Shown: piece by piece, positions 52,188 through 61,536 of the stretch
Layout of the letters: every line of letters starts with the position of its first letter
Numbering within the stretch: position 1 is the stretch's first letter
Made by a program: the position numbers and the translations under genes
NCBI RefSeq assembly: GCF_003024195.1
Contig: NZ_KZ679051.1
Location: 245,790 to 309,789, forward strand
Length of the DNA: 64,000 bases
Source of the DNA: Streptomyces dioscori
Lineage (GTDB): Bacteria; Actinomycetota; Actinomycetes; Streptomycetales; Streptomycetaceae
Reading direction: 5' to 3'
Notes under the pieces: model-generated
The model's database searches: none
Told to the model about the DNA's origin: nothing
Seen by the model: the letters and a program-made list of their open reading frames with translations, nothing else

Positions 52188-53150
52188 TCAGCGTCTGCGC
52201 ATGTCGGCGACCCGGGCCCGCTCGCTCTGGGCCTGGTCGCCCAGCACCGCCGCGGCGCTGCGCAACTGCGGTCCCGCACCGGGCACCTGACCGCGTCGGG
52301 GGCCGGGCAGCGGCACGTCCCGGCGTGGCGGCTGGCGCCCCGCCGGGACCGTATCGCCGCCCGAACCACCCGCTCCCGCCACCGCGATCTGTACGCCCTG
52401 GTCGGCCAGGGCCTGCAGTTCGGTGGCCGCGCGGTCGTCCTGGGCCGGTGGCTCGTCCGTGACCAGGCGGGTGATCACATCGGTCGGCACCGTCTGGAAC
52501 ATCGTGTCGGCGCCGAGCTTGGTGTGATCGGCCAGGACGACGACCTCGGCGGCCGCCTGGACGAGCGCGCGGTCGACCGAGGCCGACAGCATGTTGGAGG
52601 TGGACAGGCCGCGTTCGGCGGTGAGGCCGCTTCCCGACAGGAAGGCCCGGGAGACCCGCAGCCCCTGGAGGGACTGTTCGGCCCCGCTGCCCACCAGGGC
52701 GTAGTTGGAACCGCGCAGGGTGCCGCCGGTCATCACGACTTCCACCCGGTTGGCATGGGCCAGCGCCTGGGCCACCAGCAGGGAATTGGTGACGACGGTC
52801 AGCCCCGGCACCCGCGCGAGCCGGCGAGCCAGCTCCTGCGTGGTGGTTCCCGCCCCCACCACAATGGCCTCGCCCTCTTCGACGAGACCCGCGGCGAGGT
52901 CGGCGATGGCCGTCTTCTCTGCGGTCGCGAGATGAGATTTCTGCGGAAAGCCGGACTCCCGCGTGAACCCGCCCGGCAATACCGCACCGCCATGTCGGCG
53001 GTCGAGGAGTCCTTCTGCCTCCAGTGCGCGCACGTCCCGCCGTACGGTCACTTCGGAGGTCTGGACGACGCGGGCGAGCTCACGGAGCGACACGGCTCCA
53101 TTTGCTCGCACCATTTCGAGGATCAATTGACGACGTTCTGCAGCGAACAC
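52188..53150 (-). CDS. DeoR-family transcriptional regulator
   Basis: A 320-residue repressor-type protein. The N-terminal winged helix begins ERRQLILEMVRANGAVSLRELARVV and ends RRHGGAV. The sugar-phosphate-sensing domain has EGEAIVVGAGTT and VVLADHTKLG motifs typical of the family. The last 70 residues are a basic, Pro/Gly-rich extension that is not part of the usual fold. The start GTG 53150 gives the family-standard N-terminus but has no clear Shine-Dalgarno. The regulator is a natural candidate for the nucleoside genes at 55.6-64 kb, and TACGCGCCTA about 90 bp upstream of its start is close to their shared palindrome. Confidence 0.9.
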   Translation of the reverse strand: MFAAERRQLILEMVRANGAVSLRELARVVQTSEVTVRRDVRALEAEGLLDRRHGGAVLPGGFTRESGFPQKSHLATAEKTAIADLAAGLVEEGEAIVVGAGTTTQELARRLARVPGLTVVTNSLLVAQALAHANRVEVVMTGGTLRGSNYALVGSGAEQSLQGLRVSRAFLSGSGLTAERGLSTSNMLSASVDRALVQAAAEVVVLADHTKLGADTMFQTVPTDVITRLVTDEPPAQDDRAATELQALADQGVQIAVAGAGGSGGDTVPAGRQPPRRDVPLPGPRRGQVPGAGPQLRSAAAVLGDQAQSERARVADMRRR

Positions 53151-53398
53151 GAAACTGACAGTAACCCCAACGACCGTCTGCTTTCAGCAGTTTGCGCCGA
53201 ATAACAGAAGTTGTTCGCATGGCACTACCCGGAGTGGTATACGCGCCTAATCCGGGCGCCTATGCCGGGCGAATGGTCGACGACTCCCCGTGACCAGAGG
53301 GACGCCCGATCCTCGTGACCAGCGAAAAACCGCGCACGGCACCGCTTTCCACGCCGCGTCGGCCCCGCTTCGGGGTCCCCCGCCACCCGCGTCGGCGC

Positions 53399-54847
53399 TC
53401 AGCCCTCGCCGGTGGACTTCCGGGTGTGCAGCTGACGGGCCACCTCGGCGATCGAGCCCGACAGGGACGGATAGACGGTGAACGCCTTCGCGATCTGCTC
53501 GACGGTCAGGTTGTTGTCGACCGCGAGCGAGATCGGGTGGATGAGTTCCGAGGCGCGCGGCGCGACGACCACACCGCCGACGACGATCCCCGTGCCCGGA
53601 CGGCAGAAGATCTTCACGAAGCCGTCCCGGATGCCCTGCATCTTGGCGCGCGGGTTGCGCAGCAGGGGCAGCTTCACGACCCGGGCGTCGATGACGCCGC
53701 CGTCGACGTCCGACTGCGAGTAGCCGACGGTGGCGATCTCGGGGTCGGTGAAGACGTTCGACGAGACCGTCTTCAGATTGAGCGGGGCGACCGCGTCGCC
53801 GAGGAAGTGGTACATGGCGATACGGCCCTGCATGGCGGCCACGGAGGCGAGCGCGAAGATCCCTGTGACGTCACCGGCCGCGTACACGCCGGGGGCCGTG
53901 GTCCTGGAGACCTTGTCCGTCCAGATGTGCCCGGACTCCTGGACCTTGACCCCGGCCTCCTCCAGGCCCATGCCGTCGCTGTTCGGGATCGCGCCGACGG
54001 CCATCAGACAGTGCGAGCCGGTGATGACACGGCCGTCGGCGAGCGTCACCTCGACCCGGTCGCCCACCCGCTTGGCGGAGGCGGCGCGCGAGCGGGCCAT
54101 GACGTTCATGCCGCGCCTGCGGAACACGTCCTCCAGGACGGCCGCCGCGTCCGGGTCCTCGCCCGGCAGCACGCGGTCACGGCTGGAGACGAGCGTGACC
54201 CGCGAGCCGAGGGCCTGGTAGGCGCCGGCGAACTCGGCTCCGGTGACACCGGAGCCGACCACGATGAGCTCCTCGGGGAGCTCGTCGAGGTCGTAGACCT
54301 GCGTCCAGTTCAGGATGCGCTCGCCGTCGGGCTGCGCGTCGGCCAGCTCGCGGGGGTGCCCGCCGGTGGCGATGAGGACGGCGTCGGCGACGAGCGTCTC
54401 CTCGCTGCCGTCCGCGGCCCGCACGACGACCTTGCGGGAGCCGTCCAGGCCCTGCATGCCCTCCAGCCGGCCGCGGCCGCGCAGCACCCGCGCCCCGGCA
54501 CGCGTCACGGAGGCCGTGATGTCGTGGGACTGGGCGAGCGCGAGGCGCTTCACCCGGCGGTTGACCTTGCCGAGGTCCACGCCGACGACGCGCGCGGGCT
54601 GGTCGATGTGCGGGGTGTCGTCGGCGACGATGATCCCCAGTTCCTCGTACGAGGAGTCGAAGGTGGTCATCACCTCGGCCGTCGCGATGAGGGTCTTGGA
54701 CGGCACGCAGTCGGTGAGCACCGACGCACCGCCCAGGCCGTCGCAGTCGACGACGGTCACCTCCGCGCCGAGCTGCGCGGCCACCAGGGCCGCTTCGTAT
54801 CCGCCGGGTCCGCCGCCAATGATCACGATCCGAGTCACGTACTCCAT
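53399..54847 (-). CDS. lpdA: NAD(P)H-quinone dehydrogenase of the LpdA type
   Basis: A 482-residue flavin reductase of the pyridine-nucleotide-disulfide family. FAD binding loop IIGGGPGGYEAA, a second Rossmann loop GSGVTGAEFAGA, and the C-terminal dimer domain are present. The redox disulfide of true lipoamide dehydrogenases is missing: where they have CxxxxC, this protein has Ser42 and Cys47 (GGASVLTDCVPSK). It therefore cannot cycle a disulfide and fits the LpdA quinone reductases known from mycobacteria. The ATG at 54847 is used; GTG 54838 is an alternative. It may protect against quinones or oxidative stress. Confidence 0.9.
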   Translation of the reverse strand: MEYVTRIVIIGGGPGGYEAALVAAQLGAEVTVVDCDGLGGASVLTDCVPSKTLIATAEVMTTFDSSYEELGIIVADDTPHIDQPARVVGVDLGKVNRRVKRLALAQSHDITASVTRAGARVLRGRGRLEGMQGLDGSRKVVVRAADGSEETLVADAVLIATGGHPRELADAQPDGERILNWTQVYDLDELPEELIVVGSGVTGAEFAGAYQALGSRVTLVSSRDRVLPGEDPDAAAVLEDVFRRRGMNVMARSRAASAKRVGDRVEVTLADGRVITGSHCLMAVGAIPNSDGMGLEEAGVKVQESGHIWTDKVSRTTAPGVYAAGDVTGIFALASVAAMQGRIAMYHFLGDAVAPLNLKTVSSNVFTDPEIATVGYSQSDVDGGVIDARVVKLPLLRNPRAKMQGIRDGFVKIFCRPGTGIVVGGVVVAPRASELIHPISLAVDNNLTVEQIAKAFTVYPSLSGSIAEVARQLHTRKSTGEG

Positions 54848-54975
54848 TGTCCCGCACGCTTCAAGGTGCTTCCGCACGGGGGCGCTGTCCGGGTGTCGCG
54901 GGGCGGGCGGCCGGGGTGGCACGGGTGTGCGATCCGGGACCACGGTTACGGGAGAGTCACCTGCGTCCCCTGCCG

Positions 54976-54981
54976 TACCCT
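54976..54981 (+). promoter_or_regulatory. -10 element, leaderless gamma-glutamylcyclotransferase gene
   Basis: TACCCT ends exactly 7 nt before the ATG at 54989, with no Shine-Dalgarno between, so the mRNA is probably leaderless. Confidence 0.6.
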
Positions 54982-54988
54982 CGGTCCC

Positions 54989-55426
54989 ATGTCGCTCTAC
55001 GCCGCGTACGCCGGCAATCTCGACCCGCGGCTCATGACGCGCCGCGCACCCCATTCGCCGCTGCGCGCCACGGGGTGGCTCAACGGCTGGCGGCTGACGT
55101 TCGGCGGCGAGCACATGGGCTGGGAGGGCGCGCTGGCGACGATCGTCGAGGCCCCGCGCTCACAGGTCTTCGTCGCCCTGTACGACATCGCTCCCCCGGA
55201 CGAGGAGTCCCTGGACCGCTGGGAGGGTGTCGGCCTCGACATCTACCGGCGGATGCGCGTACGGATCCACACGCTGGAGGGCGAGGAGTCGGCGTGGCTG
55301 TACGTCCTCAACGGTTACGAGGGAGGGCTCCCCTCGGCCCGCTACCTCGGCGAGCTGGCCGACGCGGCGGAGTCGGCGGGCGCCCCGCACGACTACGTGA
55401 TGGAACTGCGCAAGCGCCCCTGCTGA
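54989..55426 (+). CDS. Gamma-glutamylcyclotransferase-like protein
   Basis: A 145-residue protein of the GGCT/AIG2 fold. YAAYAGNLDP is the substrate-loop motif (YGSN-type), followed by GWRLTFGG and a glutamate-bearing VALYDI...LDRWEGVG segment. It may cyclise gamma-glutamyl dipeptides to 5-oxoproline. The transcript appears leaderless, with the LpdA gene divergent. The true substrate is open, since streptomycetes lack glutathione. Confidence 0.85.
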   Translation: MSLYAAYAGNLDPRLMTRRAPHSPLRATGWLNGWRLTFGGEHMGWEGALATIVEAPRSQVFVALYDIAPPDEESLDRWEGVGLDIYRRMRVRIHTLEGEESAWLYVLNGYEGGLPSARYLGELADAAESAGAPHDYVMELRKRPC

Positions 55427-55533
55427 ACCCCTGCCGTCCCCTGCCGACCCAGGGGACGCGTCCCGGAACAGGCCGTCGCCGGGCTTCGTCGGAAACAACA
55501 AGACAACGATCGCAAACCCGTGACCATCAACAT

Positions 55534-55563
55534 CTACGCGCGTAGGCCGCGAGCGGCTACCCT
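55534..55563 (+). promoter_or_regulatory. CTACGCGCGTAG operator and -10 of the PNP gene
   Basis: A perfect 12-bp palindrome (55534-55545) lies in the -35 region, and TACCCT (55558-55563) is the -10. The same 12-mer occurs before deoC at 62593-62604. The -10 ends 7 nt before GTG 55571, so the transcript should be leaderless. Confidence 0.65.
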
Positions 55564-55570
55564 CATGCGC

Positions 55571-56395
55571 GTGAACGCATCTCTTCTTCCGGACGACATC
55601 CAGGGCGACCCGTACGCCGCCGCCGACGCCGCCGCCGCGCGCCTGCGGGAACTCTCGGGCGCCGAGACCCACGACGTCGCCCTCGTGATGGGCTCCGGCT
55701 GGGCGCCGGCCGTGAACGCCCTCGGCGATCCCGAAGCCGAGTTCCAGGTCACCGATCTGCCCGGTTTCCCGCCGCCGGCGGTCGAGGGGCACGGCGGCAC
55801 GGTCCGCTCGTACCGGATCGGCGACAAGCGGGCGCTGGTCTTCCTGGGCCGCACCCACTACTACGAGGGCCGCGGGGTCGCCGCCGTCGCGCACGGCGTC
55901 CGGACGGCCGTGGCCGCCGGCTGCAAGACCATCGTGCTGACCAACGGCTGCGGTGGACTGCGCGAGGGCATGCGGCCCGGACAGCCGGTCCTCATCAGCG
56001 ACCACATCAACCTCACGGCGACGTCCCCGATCGTCGGCGCGAACTTCGTCGACCTGACGGATCTGTACTCGCCGCGGCTGCGCGCGCTGTGCAAGGAGAT
56101 CGACGCGACGCTCGAAGAGGGCGTGTACGCGCAGTTCCCCGGCCCGCACTACGAGACTCCCGCGGAGATCCGGATGGCCCGCGTGATCGGGGCCGACCTG
56201 GTGGGGATGTCGACCACGCTCGAAGCGATCGCCGCGCGGGAGGCGGGGGCCGAGGTGCTCGGCATCTCGCTCGTCACCAACCTCGCCGCGGGGATGACGG
56301 GCGAGCCGCTGAACCACGAGGAGGTGCTCCAGGCCGGCCGGGACTCGGCGACGCACATGGGAGCGCTCCTCACCCAGGTCCTGGACCGGCTGTAG
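55571..56395 (+). CDS. Purine nucleoside phosphorylase
   Basis: A 274-residue phosphorylase giving free purine and (deoxy)ribose-1-phosphate from nucleosides. MGSGWAP near residue 40, [20 protein letters not shown] and NGCGGL match the trimeric PNP (PNP/MTAP) family, in which the glycine-rich loops bind phosphate. [12 protein letters not shown] and [11 protein letters not shown] are further signatures. GTG 55571 is preferred over ATG 55565 because the -10 is positioned for a leaderless GTG. It is the first gene of the apparent nucleoside-salvage group. Confidence 0.9.
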   Translation: MNASLLPDDIQGDPYAAADAAAARLRELSGAETHDVALVMGSGWAPAVNALGDPEAEFQVTDLPGFPPPAVEGHGGTVRSYRIGDKRALVFLGRTHYYEGRGVAAVAHGVRTAVAAGCKTIVLTNGCGGLREGMRPGQPVLISDHINLTATSPIVGANFVDLTDLYSPRLRALCKEIDATLEEGVYAQFPGPHYETPAEIRMARVIGADLVGMSTTLEAIAAREAGAEVLGISLVTNLAAGMTGEPLNHEEVLQAGRDSATHMGALLTQVLDRL

Positions 56396-56901
56396 TTCTT
56401 CGCCCCCGCCGCCCCTACCCTCCCCCACCGTCACTGCATGGGGGCTGCGCCCCCTCGCCCCCTGATCGCGCTGCGCGCTCGTCCTCAAACGCCGGACGGG
56501 CTGAAAGAACAGCGGCCGGCCCAAATGACGCCGAAGGCGCAGACGGCGCCGACGGATCGGCGGCGCACCGGCGGCGGACCCGAAATGCCGGGGCGCAGCC
56601 CCGCATTTCAGGGGCGCGGGGAACGGCGCGGCCCACCCCCACCGGCCCGCGGACAAACCCGTGGGAAGGGGCGCGGGGAACGGCGCGACCGGCTCCACCC
56701 GCCCGCGGACAAACCCGGGGGCCGGGGCGCAGCCCCGCCTTCGAGGGGCGCGGGGAACTGCGCGGCCGGCCCCCACCGGCCCGCGGACGGATCCCGGCAG
56801 CCCGTCCGGCGTTTGAGGACACCCGGGGGGCCGGGGGCAGCGGCCCCGGGGGAAACCGGGGTACACCACCACGTACAGACGACGAAAAGAGGTCGACCCT
56901 C
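56396..56901. repeat. Repeat-rich 500-bp intergenic cluster
   Basis: It holds a family 2 unit at 56482-56505 and its reverse at 56797-56820, three family 1 copies at about 56611-56652, 56668-56709 and 56744-56787, and short GGGGCGCAGCCCC palindromes at 56590 and 56724. Together they separate PNP from the phosphosugar mutase gene. No coding signal is present. Confidence 0.8.
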
Positions 56902-58551
56902 GTGCAGGACGAACTCATCGCGCGGGCCACGGCATGGCTGGCCGAGGACCCCGACACGGACACCCGCGAGGAACTCGCCAAGCTCATCGACGCCCAGGAC
57001 ACCGCGGAGCTGACCGCCCGCTTCTCCGGCACGCTCCAGTTCGGCACGGCAGGCCTCCGCGGCGAACTGGGCGCGGGCCCGATGCGGATGAACCGCGCGG
57101 TCGTCATCCGCGCCGCCGCCGGCCTCGCCGCGTACCTGAAGGCGAAGGGGCGGACGGGCGGCCTCGTCGTCATCGGCTACGACGCCCGCCACAAGTCCGC
57201 CGACTTCGCCCGCGACACCGCCGCGGTGATGACGGGCGCGGGCCTGCGCGCCGCGGTGCTCCCCCGCCCGCTCCCCACGCCCGTACTCGCGTACGCCATA
57301 AGGCATCTGGGCGCGGTGGCGGGCGTAGAGGTGACGGCCAGCCACAACCCCCCGAGGGACAACGGCTACAAGGTGTATCTGGGGGACGGCAGCCAGATCG
57401 TGCCCCCGGCGGACGCCGAGATCGCCGCGGAGATCGCCGCGGTCGCGCGCCTCGCGGACGTCCCGCGCCCGGACTCCGGCTGGGAGACCCTCGACGAGGG
57501 CGTCCTGAACGCCTATCTGGAGCGCACGGACGCGGTTCTCGCTCCCGGTTCCCCGCGGACCGCCCGCACGGTCTACACGGCCCTGCACGGCGTCGGCACG
57601 GAGACCCTGCTCGCCGCGTTCGAACGGGCCGGCTTCCCCGCGCCCGTCCTCGTCGCCGAGCAGGCGGAGCCGGACCCGGACTTCCCGACCGTCGCCTTCC
57701 CCAATCCGGAGGAGCCCGGCGCGATGGATCTCGCCTTCGCGAAGGCCCGCGGGAGCGACCCGGACCTGATCATCGCGAACGACCCGGACGCGGACCGCTG
57801 CGCCGCGGCCGTCAAGGACCGCGGGACCGGCGGGAACGGCGGTGACTGGCGCATGCTGCGCGGCGACGAGGTCGGCGCGCTCCTCGCCGCGCACCTCGTC
57901 CGCCGGGGCGCGCGCGGCACCTTCGCGGAGTCGATCGTCTCCTCCTCCCTCCTCGGCCGCATCGCCGGGAAGGCGGGTCTGCCGTACGAGGAGACCCTGA
58001 CGGGCTTCAAGTGGATCGCCAGGGTGGAGGGCCTGCGGTACGGCTACGAGGAGGCGCTGGGCTACTGCGTCGACCCCGACGGCGTACGGGACAAGGACGG
58101 CATCACGGCGGCCCTGGCCATCACGGAGCTGGCCTCGGAGCTGAAGGAGGAGGGGCGCACGCTCCTCGACCTGCTGGACGACCTCGCCGTCGAGCACGGG
58201 CTGCACGCCACGGACCAGTTGTCCGTCCGGGTGGACGACCTCTCCGTCATCTCCGACGCGATGCGCCGGCTGCGCGAACAGCCGCCCACGCGGCTGGCGG
58301 GCCTGTCCGTCACCGGGAGCGAGGACCTCGCCCTCGGGACGGACCTGCTGCCGCCCACGGACGGCCTGCGCTACACGCTGGACGGCGCCCGTGTCATCGT
58401 CCGGCCCAGCGGTACGGAGCCGAAGCTGAAGTGCTATCTGGAGGTCGTGGTGCCGGTGGGCACCCACGACGACCTCCCGGCGGCGCACGCGAAGGCGGCG
58501 GAGCTGCTGGCGGAGATCAAGCGGGATCTGTCGGCGGCGGCCGGCATCTGA
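56902..58551 (+). CDS. Phosphosugar mutase (PGM/PMM; possible phosphopentomutase)
   Basis: A 549-residue alpha-D-phosphohexomutase. The phosphoserine is Ser147 in VTASHNP, the Mg loop is DPDADR, sugar binding is in TGFKWIA, and the phosphate loop is RPSGTEPK near the C-terminus. The length fits the PGM2/phosphopentomutase branch better than short PMMs. Its place between PNP and deoC would give ribose-5-P and deoxyribose-5-P from their 1-phosphates. The GTG at 56902 has AGAGG about 10 nt upstream. Confidence 0.9.
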   Translation: MQDELIARATAWLAEDPDTDTREELAKLIDAQDTAELTARFSGTLQFGTAGLRGELGAGPMRMNRAVVIRAAAGLAAYLKAKGRTGGLVVIGYDARHKSADFARDTAAVMTGAGLRAAVLPRPLPTPVLAYAIRHLGAVAGVEVTASHNPPRDNGYKVYLGDGSQIVPPADAEIAAEIAAVARLADVPRPDSGWETLDEGVLNAYLERTDAVLAPGSPRTARTVYTALHGVGTETLLAAFERAGFPAPVLVAEQAEPDPDFPTVAFPNPEEPGAMDLAFAKARGSDPDLIIANDPDADRCAAAVKDRGTGGNGGDWRMLRGDEVGALLAAHLVRRGARGTFAESIVSSSLLGRIAGKAGLPYEETLTGFKWIARVEGLRYGYEEALGYCVDPDGVRDKDGITAALAITELASELKEEGRTLLDLLDDLAVEHGLHATDQLSVRVDDLSVISDAMRRLREQPPTRLAGLSVTGSEDLALGTDLLPPTDGLRYTLDGARVIVRPSGTEPKLKCYLEVVVPVGTHDDLPAAHAKAAELLAEIKRDLSAAAGI

Positions 58552-58560
58552 ACGGCCCGA

Positions 58561-58590
58561 CGGACCGGCGCCGCCGAAAGCGCCGGTCCG
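58561..58590. terminator. Bidirectional hairpin between mutase and protease genes
   Basis: CGGACCGGCGC and GCGCCGGTCCG form a perfect 11-bp stem with an 8-nt loop, between convergent stops at 58551 and 58610. Confidence 0.75.
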
Positions 58591-58609
58591 TGGCCCCTTC
58601 AGCCCCGCC

Positions 58610-59509
58610 TCAGAGCCCGTACCGGCTCTTCAGGTGGCGCCAGAAGTCGCGGAACATCCACTTGTCGAACTCGGTGATCTGCGTGGCGCTGCCCGCGTTC
58701 ATGAGGAAGCAGCACTGGCCCGTCGGCGTCCAGTCGTAGAAGTCGTCGAGGCCGAAGGTGTGGCCGACCTCGTGCAGATAGATGTGGATGTCCTCCTGGG
58801 ACAGCGCGCCGGTGAAGTACTCCTGGCCGACCCGCTGGCCCCAGTCGCCGCCCGCGCCGCCCTGGAAGCCCTTGGTCAGCCAGAGGGACTGGTCGTAGTG
58901 GCGGGCCGCGCCGCCCGGACACTTCGTGTAGTCGCCGTCCTGGTGGAAGAACCGGCCGCAGTCGGGCGCGCACTGCGGGGCGCCTCCGCTGTCGAGGTTT
59001 CCGGCATAGACGTCGACGGAGTTGTCGGTCCACTGGAGGGTGGAGCGGTTCTTGACCGCCCAGCCGACGATGTTGACGGGCACGCTGGTGTACGGCCAGG
59101 CGTTGTGGCCCGTGCCGTTGTCCAGCATGGCCGCCGTCCACTTGCCGAACTGCTTCTTCAGGGCGGCGTGGACCTGGTCGCGCAATGCCGTACCGACCGG
59201 GGCGTCGGACTCCCAGCGGACGCAGTAGTTGATGCTTCCCCGGTTGGCCATGACCTGGTCCCAGCCGTAGTTGCGGAAGCCGTACAGGTCCGGGTAGGTC
59301 GTCGAGACGTGGTTCCACACCTCGTTCAGCGGCTGCACCAGGTTCGCGGGCGGGTTCCACTGGTCGGCGGCCTGCGCCGGGGCGGCCCGCGTGAGGGGCG
59401 AGGCGGCCAGCACCACGAGCGCGACCAGGACGGTGACCAGACGCGCCCGGCGCCTGTGCGGACGACCGGGCGGACAGCTCTGCAAACGCCTGTGCGGATG
59501 TCTGCGCAC
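58610..59509 (-). CDS. Secreted metzincin-like metalloprotease
   Basis: A 299-residue secreted protein. The signal peptide is long and Arg-rich (resembling a Tat or extended Sec type) and ends near AAPAQAA about residue 47. The zinc motif is H246EVGH250TFGLDD with Asp256 as third ligand, the HExxHxxGxxD pattern of snapalysin-type (M7) metzincins. Later CCFLMNAGSATQ resembles a Met-turn. Six or more cysteines suggest disulfides. The GTG at 59509 has AGGGAG about 7 nt upstream. It probably acts on extracellular protein; it is larger than classical snapalysins, so family placement is tentative. Confidence 0.8.
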   Translation of the reverse strand: MRRHPHRRLQSCPPGRPHRRRARLVTVLVALVVLAASPLTRAAPAQAADQWNPPANLVQPLNEVWNHVSTTYPDLYGFRNYGWDQVMANRGSINYCVRWESDAPVGTALRDQVHAALKKQFGKWTAAMLDNGTGHNAWPYTSVPVNIVGWAVKNRSTLQWTDNSVDVYAGNLDSGGAPQCAPDCGRFFHQDGDYTKCPGGAARHYDQSLWLTKGFQGGAGGDWGQRVGQEYFTGALSQEDIHIYLHEVGHTFGLDDFYDWTPTGQCCFLMNAGSATQITEFDKWMFRDFWRHLKSRYGL

Positions 59510-59594
59510 GGTGAACTCCCTTGGTGGGGGACGGGATTTCACCCTCAGGTCGCCACCGGTGCCCCCGCGGTTGCCCGCCGTGTAGCGATTCGGC

Positions 59595-61289
59595 TCAGCC
59601 CCACACCACCAGGACCGCCGCCCACACCAGCGCCAGTACGACGGCCAGCGGCCAGAGCGGGCGGCCCCGTTCGGGGGTGGTGCTCTCACCGGTGGGGCGC
59701 AGCGCCGGGTCCTCGCGCATGGCCGACAGCTCGGCGGCCAGCGCGTCGTACGGATGGACCAGGCCGCGCCGGCGCTCGAACCACGCCCAGCGCGGCGCCG
59801 CGACCGACCAGTCGTCGTCCCGCCAGCGCAGCTTCAGTTCGAAGGACCGGCGGCGTACGGAGCGGATGTCGTCCCAGGGGACGTGCCGGGGGCCGCGCAG
59901 CCCGGTGACCCACAGGCCCGAGCGGTCCGCGGTGATGCGCCAGGCGAGTTTCACGGGGACGCGGGCGGCTCCGTAGAGGCCGAGTGCGGTGGCCAGGCCC
60001 AGTTTCCAGGAGGGCAGTTCGGCCTCGGTGAACCCGGCCCAGGTGAGCCAGACGCCCCACTGCACCAGCAGTGCGGCGGCCACCCAGTCCAGCCAGCCCG
60101 CACGCCAGCGGCGTACCGGGGCGGGCGCGCGGTCCACGACCGACTCCCTTGCCTGCCGCTCCAGTTGGCGGTTCCGCTCCTCGCGGGCCTTCTCCTTGGC
60201 GATGCGCCGCATTCCCGCGCTCGGCGACAGCGGGCGGACCGGGCCCGCCGACCACTCCGTCAGCGGGGGCTGGTCCGGGTCCTCGTCGGCGCTGAGGACC
60301 ACGACCTCGGCGCCGTCGAAGGGCGCCCCGAAGAGGACGGCCTCGCGGACCGGGCCGGGGACGTCGTCGTCGACGGCGTCGAGGAGCCGCTCCAGTTCCT
60401 CGGCCCCGGTACCGGCGCCGGCATCGGGGCTGTCCGTCCCGCCCTCGCCCCCGTCCTCGCCCTCGTCGTCCTCGTCGTCCTCGTCGGATTCGCCGTCGTA
60501 CGACGTCAGTTCCACCGTGAACAGGGGCCGCATGGCCGCGAGGTCGTCCGCCGCGTACACCTCCGTGGTGCCCTGTGCGTCGTCGCGTACGAGGACACGC
60601 AGTACGGGTGCGGGGGTCCGGCGCAGGGCGACGGCCCGGTGGCGGCCGAGCCACGCCGAGACCAGGGCGGTCAGGCCGAGCCCCGTCAGATAGAAGGCCA
60701 TGACCCAGGAGCCGCGCTGGTCGTCGACCGTGCCCCACAGGTTCGCGGTGACGCCGGTGAGCACACCGAGCACGAGCACCACGACGCCGAGCGGTAGCAG
60801 GAAGCGGCCGCGCCGCACCGGGGCGTGGGCGGCCGGGACCTGTGCGGTGCCGTCCCCGGCGGCCTCCAGCGCCTGTGCCAGCTGGGTACCGCGGGCCCGC
60901 AGGCGTACGGCGACGGCGGTCCAGGAGGCCACGACGACGAACGCCCCGACGGCGGTCACCGCCCAGGGCAGCGACGATGCCTGCACCGCGAGCCCGAGGA
61001 GCAGCGCGGGCGCTCCGGCCCAGACCAGTTCGGGGCGGGCGAGCACCCACAGGACGTACACCGCGAAGCCCGCCGCGACGAACGGCCACAGCCCGCCGAG
61101 CATCGCGGCCCAGGCGCCCGCGCAGAGCGCGAGGGTGGTCACGGCGCCGGCGATCGACCGGCGCACCCGCAGGAACGTCCAGCGCGACGGCAGCGCGGCC
61201 GACCAGTTCGCCGCCCGGCCGGCCGTCCAGTCCCGGCAGTCGTCGGGTATCGCGGCCGCGGGCAGTCGCAGCGGCTCGTCGTACGACAC
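59595..61289 (-). CDS. Large membrane protein with C-terminal PH-like domain
   Basis: A 564-residue protein. Hydrophobic helices occur at about 45-95 and 100-125, 160-210 and 410-450, with an acidic Asp/Glu-rich cytoplasmic loop near 280-310. The region 455-525 (SGLWVTGLRGPRHVPWDDIRSV) resembles a bacterial PH domain, as in the next gene. The GTG at 61289 has AGGAG 5 nt upstream. Function unknown; it forms a pair with the PH protein at 61537. Confidence 0.75.
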   Translation of the reverse strand: MSYDEPLRLPAAAIPDDCRDWTAGRAANWSAALPSRWTFLRVRRSIAGAVTTLALCAGAWAAMLGGLWPFVAAGFAVYVLWVLARPELVWAGAPALLLGLAVQASSLPWAVTAVGAFVVVASWTAVAVRLRARGTQLAQALEAAGDGTAQVPAAHAPVRRGRFLLPLGVVVLVLGVLTGVTANLWGTVDDQRGSWVMAFYLTGLGLTALVSAWLGRHRAVALRRTPAPVLRVLVRDDAQGTTEVYAADDLAAMRPLFTVELTSYDGESDEDDEDDEGEDGGEGGTDSPDAGAGTGAEELERLLDAVDDDVPGPVREAVLFGAPFDGAEVVVLSADEDPDQPPLTEWSAGPVRPLSPSAGMRRIAKEKAREERNRQLERQARESVVDRAPAPVRRWRAGWLDWVAAALLVQWGVWLTWAGFTEAELPSWKLGLATALGLYGAARVPVKLAWRITADRSGLWVTGLRGPRHVPWDDIRSVRRRSFELKLRWRDDDWSVAAPRWAWFERRRGLVHPYDALAAELSAMREDPALRPTGESTTPERGRPLWPLAVVLALVWAAVLVVWG

Positions 61290-61491
61290 ATGCACTCCTG
61301 GATCGCGTGGGAACGCCGGTGCCGACACCGGCGCGGGCACCGGTGGTGACAGTAGCGAGCGAAACGACCCGCCCAGGCCGGCGGACGTCCCGGCGCCCGA
61401 TGCGGGTGCCGCCCTCTCGTACGGGCGGGCATGGCCATCCGCCTCAAGCGGGCCCGCTCGGAGTGCGGCGGAGGTGACGCCGGGTGGTGCG

Positions 61492-61530
61492 GTGCCGGGT
61501 GGTGCCGGGTGGTGCCGGGTGGTGCGGTGC
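61492..61530. repeat. 10-bp tandem repeat
   Basis: About three and a half copies of GGTGCCGGGT between the two PH-domain genes. Confidence 0.75.
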
Positions 61531-61536
61531 GCGGGA

